Positions 6,433 through 10,694 of a stretch of DNA of 10,694 bases are shown one piece after another. How positions within the stretch are numbered: the first letter of the stretch is position 1; every line of letters starts with the position of its first letter. This DNA is from Bacteroidota bacterium. Lineage in GTDB: Bacteria > Bacteroidota > Bacteroidia > Bacteroidales > UBA1402. The notes below the pieces were generated by a model. That model had not been told where the DNA came from. It did not search any database and saw only the letters and a program-made list of their open reading frames with translations. Location: contig JAUZOU010000065.1 of NCBI GenBank assembly GCA_030706285.1, forward strand, positions 1 to 10,694. The letters run 5' to 3'. The translations under genes and the position numbers were made by a program.

Positions 6433-9279
6433 ATGCGATTCAGAACATCCTTACTTACTATCAGTTTTCTGCTGACGTGTTCAGCCTGCTCATCCAGCAA
6501 GGAAGATGGCGTCGTTTTCGTTAGCAACCTCCGGATCGAGACACTTGTTGATCCGTTGGCACTTGATGTCTCACATCCTCGTTTTAGTTGGGAAATCAAT
6601 ACCTCCGAACGGAATATTGTTCAAACCGATTACCGCATACTGGTCGCTTCCACCCCAGCCAAACTGAATGCGGATGAGGGTGATCTGTGGGATTCCGGCA
6701 AAATACACGCCGGTCAATCCATACAGGTACCTTATGATGGAACCCCTCTGAAAAGCGACCAATGCTGTTTTTGGAAAGTGAAAGTCTGGTGCGGTAATCA
6801 CGAAAGTGCCTGGAGCCATACGGCCCAATGGCAGATGGGGCTTCTGAATAGGGTAGACTGGAAAGCCAGGTGGATCGGGTTGGACCGCTCGTTTAAATGG
6901 GATGTGACGGATAAGTTTTCACGGTTGTCTGCCCGTTATTTCAGAAAGACATTCACGATAGACGGCAGCGTTACTTCAGCCAGGCTCCACATCATTGGTC
7001 TTGGATTGTATGAACTGTACGTCAACGGTCTAAAAGTAGGCTATCAGGTTTTGTCACCCGCACCGACCGATTACACACAGGATGTAAAATACACCACGTT
7101 TGATTTGACCTCTTTTTTGACTCGAGGTCAGAATGCCATTGGCGTTGTCCTTGGCAACGGCCGCTTCTTCAACATGCGACAACGGTTTAAACCCTGGAAA
7201 ATTCATACATATGGCTATCCGAAGTTGTTGTTCCAGCTTGAGCTGACCATGGCTGACGGACGTGTCCGGTATATTGTCAGCGACTCGACCTGGAAGGTGA
7301 CTGCTGACGGGCCGATCCGTTGTAACAATGAATGGGATGGCGAGGAATACGATGCCACGAAAGAACTGACGGAATGGAATAAGCCGGGTTATAATGATTC
7401 ATCTTGGCTGCCGGTCGATCTGACGACGGATCCTGGAGCCAATCGTCGCTATTTTGCGGATAAAATGCCTCAGAAAAATGAGCCGAAAACACCCAGTGGC
7501 GATCTGACGTTGACGGAAGCCCGCAGGCGTGCCCAGGCCAATGAGGATATGGGGATCATTATGTACATCAAACCAGTTTCGGTCACCAAACTGTCTTCCG
7601 GAAACTATATTCTGGATATGGGACAGAACATGGCCGGGCGGCTGAACATCCGGGTGAAAGGGCCGAGGGGGCATAAAGTGACCTTCCGTTTTGCTGAAAG
7701 CCTGAAACCGGATGGCAGTCTGTATCTGGACAACCTGCGGGAAGCGAAAGCGACCGATCGTTACACGTTGAAAGGGACAGGCGTGGAAACCTGGTCTCCC
7801 AGTTTCGTTTACCATGGATTCCGGTATGTCGAAGTGGCAGGTTGGCCTGGTGTACCCAATGAGGCTGATTTCGACGGTCAGGTGATCAGTGACGCCATGC
7901 CGTCTACCGGAACGTTTGTGTCGTCGGATGCCACGTTAAACGGCATTTTTAAGAATGCCTGGTGGAGCATTCTCGATAATTACAAAGGCATGCCGGTGGA
8001 TTGTCCTCAGCGTGATGAGCGACAGCCCTGGCTTGGAGACCGTTCGTCCGGTTGCTGGGGCGAAAGTTTCCTGTTCGACAACCAGCGGCTTTATGCCAAA
8101 TGGCTGGACGATATTCAGGAAGCGATGAGCCAGGAAGGCCAGATTTCGGATATTTCTCCGGCGTACTACAACTATTACACGGATAATGTCACCTGGCCGG
8201 CCACCTATTTTCTGGTTGCTGAAATGCTGTACAGGCAATACGGCGATGTCTGTACCCTCCGGAAGCACTATCCATCCATGAAAAAATGGATGCATTATAT
8301 GGAGACGAGGTATCTGAAAGATGGTATCATGACCAAAGACAGTTATGGTGATTGGTGTATGCCTCCCGAATCGCCCGAACTGATCCATGCCAAAGATCCG
8401 GCCCGCCTGACCGACGGACAGTTGATCGCCACGGCTTATTACTACAAGTTGCTGACTGTCATGCAAGCATTTGCGGAGGTACTGGATCAACCGCAAGACA
8501 AGCACGCGTTTGCTGTCCTTGCCAGGCATCTGAATGTGGCTTTCCAGAAAAAGTTCTATCACCCTGATACCCATTTTTACGGCAATAATACCGTAACGTC
8601 CAATATTCTGCCGCTGGCTTTTGGCATGGTGCCCGTTGCTGATAGGCCTGCTGTCTTCAACCAGATTTGCCGGGTTATCGAAGGCCCCAATCAGGGACAC
8701 ATTGCCTCCGGTATCATAGGAACGTCCTGGCTGATGCATACGCTGAGTGCTTATGGTCGCCCTGATTTGGCATTCCGGATTGCCACCAATACGACGTATC
8801 CGAGCTGGGGCTATATGTTGAGCAAGGGCGCCACGACGACCTGGGAATTATGGAATGGCGATACTGCCGATCCTAAGATGAATTCACAGAACCATGTCAT
8901 GTTGCTCGGTGATTTAATCAGCTGGTATTACGAAAATCTGGCAGGCATTAACTGTGCACCTGACGCCGTCGGGTTCAAACGCATCCTGATGAAACCTGAT
9001 TTTCCGGACAATTTATCGTTCGTGAATGCCAGCTATCATTCCATGTACGGAACAATTTCCAGCAAATGGTCAAAGACCGATGACGCATTGGTTTGGGACA
9101 TGACCATTCCGGCCAATACGGAAGCTGAAGTCTACATTCCGGCACCTAAGGACGCTGTTTATGAAGGAAATGTACCGGCAACTGATGCAGAAGGGGTAAA
9201 ATTTTTACGTGTGGAAAACAACCGATCCGTTTTCCGAATCGGTTCCGGCACTTATCACTTCAAAACAGGTCATCGGTAA
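6433..9279 (+). CDS. GH78 alpha-L-rhamnosidase, predicted lipoprotein
   Basis: A 948-residue multidomain protein. The N-terminus has a lipoprotein-type signal (LLTCSAC, with Cys16 or Cys19 as the lipidated residue) followed by SSSKED, an acidic stretch of the kind that sends Bacteroidota lipoproteins to the cell surface. Domains in order: an Fn3-like beta-domain (about 30-135), the Bac_rhamnosid_N beta-domain with GLGLYELYVNG (about 160-330), a further beta-domain (about 385-480), the (alpha/alpha)6 catalytic barrel (about 490-840) and a C-terminal beta-domain (about 845-940). Active-site block DCPQRDERQPWLGD gives Asp523, Asp528, Glu529 (general acid, by analogy with Streptomyces SaRha78A) and Asp536; Glu805 in TTTWELWNGD is the likely base. 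It hydrolyses terminal alpha-L-rhamnose with inversion. RG-II carries such rhamnose on several side chains; which one is targeted here cannot be read from sequence. It is the last gene of the operon, followed after 10 bases by a terminator hairpin. Confidence 0.94.
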   Translation: MRFRTSLLTISFLLTCSACSSSKEDGVVFVSNLRIETLVDPLALDVSHPRFSWEINTSERNIVQTDYRILVASTPAKLNADEGDLWDSGKIHAGQSIQVPYDGTPLKSDQCCFWKVKVWCGNHESAWSHTAQWQMGLLNRVDWKARWIGLDRSFKWDVTDKFSRLSARYFRKTFTIDGSVTSARLHIIGLGLYELYVNGLKVGYQVLSPAPTDYTQDVKYTTFDLTSFLTRGQNAIGVVLGNGRFFNMRQRFKPWKIHTYGYPKLLFQLELTMADGRVRYIVSDSTWKVTADGPIRCNNEWDGEEYDATKELTEWNKPGYNDSSWLPVDLTTDPGANRRYFADKMPQKNEPKTPSGDLTLTEARRRAQANEDMGIIMYIKPVSVTKLSSGNYILDMGQNMAGRLNIRVKGPRGHKVTFRFAESLKPDGSLYLDNLREAKATDRYTLKGTGVETWSPSFVYHGFRYVEVAGWPGVPNEADFDGQVISDAMPSTGTFVSSDATLNGIFKNAWWSILDNYKGMPVDCPQRDERQPWLGDRSSGCWGESFLFDNQRLYAKWLDDIQEAMSQEGQISDISPAYYNYYTDNVTWPATYFLVAEMLYRQYGDVCTLRKHYPSMKKWMHYMETRYLKDGIMTKDSYGDWCMPPESPELIHAKDPARLTDGQLIATAYYYKLLTVMQAFAEVLDQPQDKHAFAVLARHLNVAFQKKFYHPDTHFYGNNTVTSNILPLAFGMVPVADRPAVFNQICRVIEGPNQGHIASGIIGTSWLMHTLSAYGRPDLAFRIATNTTYPSWGYMLSKGATTTWELWNGDTADPKMNSQNHVMLLGDLISWYYENLAGINCAPDAVGFKRILMKPDFPDNLSFVNASYHSMYGTISSKWSKTDDALVWDMTIPANTEAEVYIPAPKDAVYEGNVPATDAEGVKFLRVENNRSVFRIGSGTYHFKTGHR

Positions 9280-9289
9280 TGACAGAAAA

Positions 9290-9325
9290 ACGACCGGTTC
9301 AATCAGGACCGGCCGTCTTGTTTTG
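9290..9325 (+). terminator. Rho-independent terminator after the GH78 gene
   Basis: The left arm ACGACCGGTTC (9290-9300) and right arm GGACCGGCCGT (9306-9316) fold into an 11-position GC-rich stem with one A-C mismatch and one G-U pair, around the loop AATCA. CTTGTTTTG follows as a moderate T-rich tail. It begins 10 bases after the GH78 stop codon, so it probably ends the operon transcript and separates the downstream propeller gene. Confidence 0.85.
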
Positions 9326-9396
9326 ATTGAAAAGAATGGCCTGAATGCTGTTTGCCTTATCCGTAAATCATGTTGATCCATCTTCCAAAGAAAGGA

Positions 9397-9420
9397 GCAT
9401 ATATGTTATAAAACACATGC
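9397..9420. repeat. Imperfect dyad GCAT...ATGC
   Basis: GCAT (9397-9400) pairs with ATGC (9417-9420), and inner TGT/ACA can pair with an asymmetric bulge. It is weak alone and is listed because it sits 17 bases before the perfect inverted repeat. It may be chance in A/T-rich DNA. Confidence 0.25.
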
Positions 9421-9437
9421 TGATGTCTTTTTTTCAA

Positions 9438-9462
9438 CTGCCAAAACAACTAATTTTGGCAG
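9438..9462. repeat. Perfect 9-bp inverted repeat with 7-base spacer
   Basis: CTGCCAAAA (9438-9446) and TTTTGGCAG (9454-9462) are exact reverse complements around CAACTAA. On the + strand TATAGTACAGG follows, so there is no T tract and it is a poor intrinsic terminator; the minus strand also lacks a T tract after the stem. An operator for a dimeric regulator or an RNA stem fits better. It lies about 230 bases before the propeller gene start. Confidence 0.7.
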
Positions 9463-9511
9463 TATAGTACAGGACAGCACAGAATGTTGTCTTTTTGTCA
9501 AATCAAGATGA

Positions 9512-9528
9512 AACGAGCCTGTTTATAC
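9512..9528 (+). repeat. Intergenic 17-bp direct repeat, copy 2
   Basis: Exact second copy of AACGAGCCTGTTTATAC (first copy 961-977), in the same orientation relative to the downstream gene and 163 bases before the propeller start. The ATG at 9508 opens a 39-codon frame ending at 9627 that shares only the first few residues (M-E/K-RACLY) with the frame at copy 1. The DNA, rather than a peptide, therefore looks like the conserved unit. Confidence 0.6.
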
Positions 9529-9654
9529 CAAACGTCAAAGCAGATGATCATTCGACATGCGGCGTTGCATCTGTTCTTAAACAAAAAATTAGTATTAGAT
9601 GAATTTCAGGATGGATTCATCCGTTGATTTTCACCGGATAAGCGTCTTTTTTGT

Positions 9655-9662
9655 TAGATTTG
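9655..9662 (+). promoter_or_regulatory. Candidate Bacteroidota -7 promoter box for the propeller gene
   Basis: TAGATTTG is an exact match to the TAnnTTTG -7 consensus of the Bacteroidota primary sigma factor and lies 29 bases before the ATG at 9692, a usual distance. A clear TTTG -33 element at 19-21 bases upstream is missing; the nearest sequence is the T run at 9628-9631. The box may therefore depend on an activator or be a chance match. Confidence 0.45.
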
Positions 9663-9691
9663 TAAAATAGAGAAAGTACACCAATAACGAC

Positions 9692-10694
9692 ATGTGGAAA
9701 AGACGAATATCACTGATATATGTGATTATCTGCCTGATAACCGGCTGGGCACAGGCAAGTCGAACAACCTGGAAGAAGGGTATCCTCGTCGACGAATTCA
9801 TATTTGAACAGGCGCCATTTCCTGAATGTCATGCCTCAACTATTGCTGAAACGCCCCATGGGTTGGTGGTGGCTTGGTTTGGCGGCATGAAAGAACGTTA
9901 CAAGGATGTCTGTATTTATACGAGTCGCTTGCAGCAGGGTAAATGGACAATACCGGAGAAAGTAGCCGATGGTGTGGTGAATGATTCATTGAGTTATGCT
10001 TGCTGGAATCCAGTGCTATATCAAGTACCAGGAGGTGATTTGCTGCTGTTTTACAAAATTGGGCCGAATGTGGCAGGATGGAAAGGATGGATGAAAACCT
10101 CTTCCGATGATGGTGCAACCTGGAGTAAGCCGATCGCCTTGCCCGATGGGGTACTTGGCCCGATCAAAAATAAACCGGTGCTGATAGGCAACCAGTTGTT
10201 CTGTCCTTCCAGTACAGAAGGAAACGGCTGGAAAGTACACTTCGATGTCACACCGGACAATGGCAGGACCTGGACAAAAATAGGTCCCATTAATGATGGC
10301 AAGACTTGGAGCACAATTCAGCCATCCATATTGACCTATCCTGACATGTCTTTTGAGATACTTTGCCGGTCTAAAAACAGGGTGTTGGCTGAATCCTGGT
10401 CGAAAGATAACGGACAGACTTGGTCTCCCTTTCAGGCGAGCGGGTTGCCGAATAACAATTCGGGAACCGATGCCGTGACCTTGAAAGACGGGCGCCAATT
10501 GTTGGTGTACAACCATGTAAGCCCACCGGAAGACCAAACCAAAGGCGCCAGGTCACCATTGAACGTGGCTATATCCATGGATGGTAGAAACTGGTATGCC
10601 TCGCTGGTCCTGGAAAATTCCCCCATCGGTCAGTATTCGTATCCTTCAGTGATTCAATCGGCTGACGGAATGGTTCATATCGTCTATACCTGGA
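9692..10694 (+). CDS. Secreted Asp-box beta-propeller protein, sialidase-superfamily (BNR-type) enzyme, 3' end outside window
   Basis: The frame runs open from the ATG at 9692 to the window end (334 codons). A Sec signal peptide covers about residues 1-22 (ending GWAQA). The rest has Asp boxes of a beta-propeller: SSDDGATW at 137-144, TPDNGRTW at 187-194, SKDNGQTW at 237-244 and a degenerate SMDGRNW at 295-301. Family blocks are FPECHAST (43-50), AWFGG (61-65), a CWNP block and GPIKNKP. These match a Bacteroidota family routinely named exo-alpha-sialidase, but the F/Y-R-I-P arginine motif of true GH33 sialidases is not visible at the N-terminus, so sialidase activity is doubtful. One alternative is a propeller lyase similar to PL27 (rhamnose-glucuronate lyases); another is a hydrolase for an acidic sugar of RG-II. 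Neither is shown by the sequence. It lies behind the operon terminator with its own promoter candidate, yet on the same strand and in the same locus, so a role on the same glycan is likely. Confidence 0.78.
   Translation, partial: MWKRRISLIYVIICLITGWAQASRTTWKKGILVDEFIFEQAPFPECHASTIAETPHGLVVAWFGGMKERYKDVCIYTSRLQQGKWTIPEKVADGVVNDSLSYACWNPVLYQVPGGDLLLFYKIGPNVAGWKGWMKTSSDDGATWSKPIALPDGVLGPIKNKPVLIGNQLFCPSSTEGNGWKVHFDVTPDNGRTWTKIGPINDGKTWSTIQPSILTYPDMSFEILCRSKNRVLAESWSKDNGQTWSPFQASGLPNNNSGTDAVTLKDGRQLLVYNHVSPPEDQTKGARSPLNVAISMDGRNWYASLVLENSPIGQYSYPSVIQSADGMVHIVYTW

Larger units (their letters stand above)
9326..9691. other. Noncoding intergenic stretch between operon terminator and propeller gene
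   Basis: No open frame with family-like protein features was found on either strand. The stretch is more A/T-rich than the flanking genes. It holds an imperfect dyad (9397-9420), a perfect inverted repeat (9438-9462), the second copy of the 17-bp repeat (9512-9528) and a TAnnTTTG box (9655-9662). A purine-rich AAAGGAG (9391-9397) stands just before an ATG that is stopped after two codons. The density of small structures suggests a regulatory region or a small RNA, but none is recognised. Confidence 0.6.

Noticed and set aside
7936..8739. 267-codon open frame on the minus strand
   Set aside because: It is antisense to the GH78 catalytic barrel and has no family-like features; it is a shadow of the real gene.
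9370..9411. Thirteen-codon frame spanning an AAAGGAG sequence
   Set aside because: It is too short to separate from chance, and Bacteroidota do not rely on Shine-Dalgarno sites.
10016..10537. 173-codon open frame on the minus strand
   Set aside because: It is antisense to the propeller gene, which has a signal peptide and regular Asp boxes in its own frame.

Overview
The window reads as Bacteroidota, probably Bacteroidales. Signs of this are a type IX secretion (T9SS) C-terminal sorting domain on the first protein, start codons without clear Shine-Dalgarno sequences, one exact TAnnTTTG (-7 type) promoter box, and tightly packed secreted glycan-degrading enzymes typical of a polysaccharide utilization locus (PUL). 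No SusC/SusD pair or regulator lies inside the window, so this is an interior piece of a PUL.

Layout, all genes on the + strand: (1) the C-terminal part of a PL1-type pectate lyase with a calcium-loop-like region and a T9SS sorting domain (1-951); (2) an alpha/beta-hydrolase esterase of the Bacteroidota pectin-esterase type, with a small STN-like N-terminal domain (1058-2485); (3) a GH95 enzyme whose active-site threonine suggests alpha-L-galactosidase rather than alpha-L-fucosidase (2495-4966); (4) a GH140 apiosidase-like enzyme (4985-6424); (5) a GH78 alpha-L-rhamnosidase with a lipoprotein signal (6433-9279); (6) a good intrinsic terminator and a 412-base noncoding gap holding a perfect 9-bp inverted repeat and a candidate promoter; (7) the N-terminal part of a secreted Asp-box beta-propeller protein, sialidase-like but without a recognisable FRIP motif (9692 to window end).

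The set PL1, pectin esterase, GH95, GH140 and GH78 matches the enzyme toolkit known from Bacteroides thetaiotaomicron for rhamnogalacturonan II (RG-II). By inference, the lyase and esterase open and de-esterify the homogalacturonan backbone. GH95 would trim terminal L-galactose, GH78 would remove L-rhamnose, and GH140 would cut the apiose-galacturonate bond that anchors side chains A and B. The gaps between genes 2 to 5 are 9, 18 and 8 bases, so these four are almost certainly one operon. No convincing terminator separates them from the PL1 gene. The propeller protein sits behind the terminator with its own promoter candidate and is the least understood member.

A 17-base exact repeat (20 of 21 when extended to a preceding ATG) occurs in just the two longer intergenic gaps, upstream of the esterase gene and upstream of the propeller gene. 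No ordinary feature explains it, and it may be a shared regulatory site. No RNA genes, insertion sequences, CRISPR arrays or phage features were seen.
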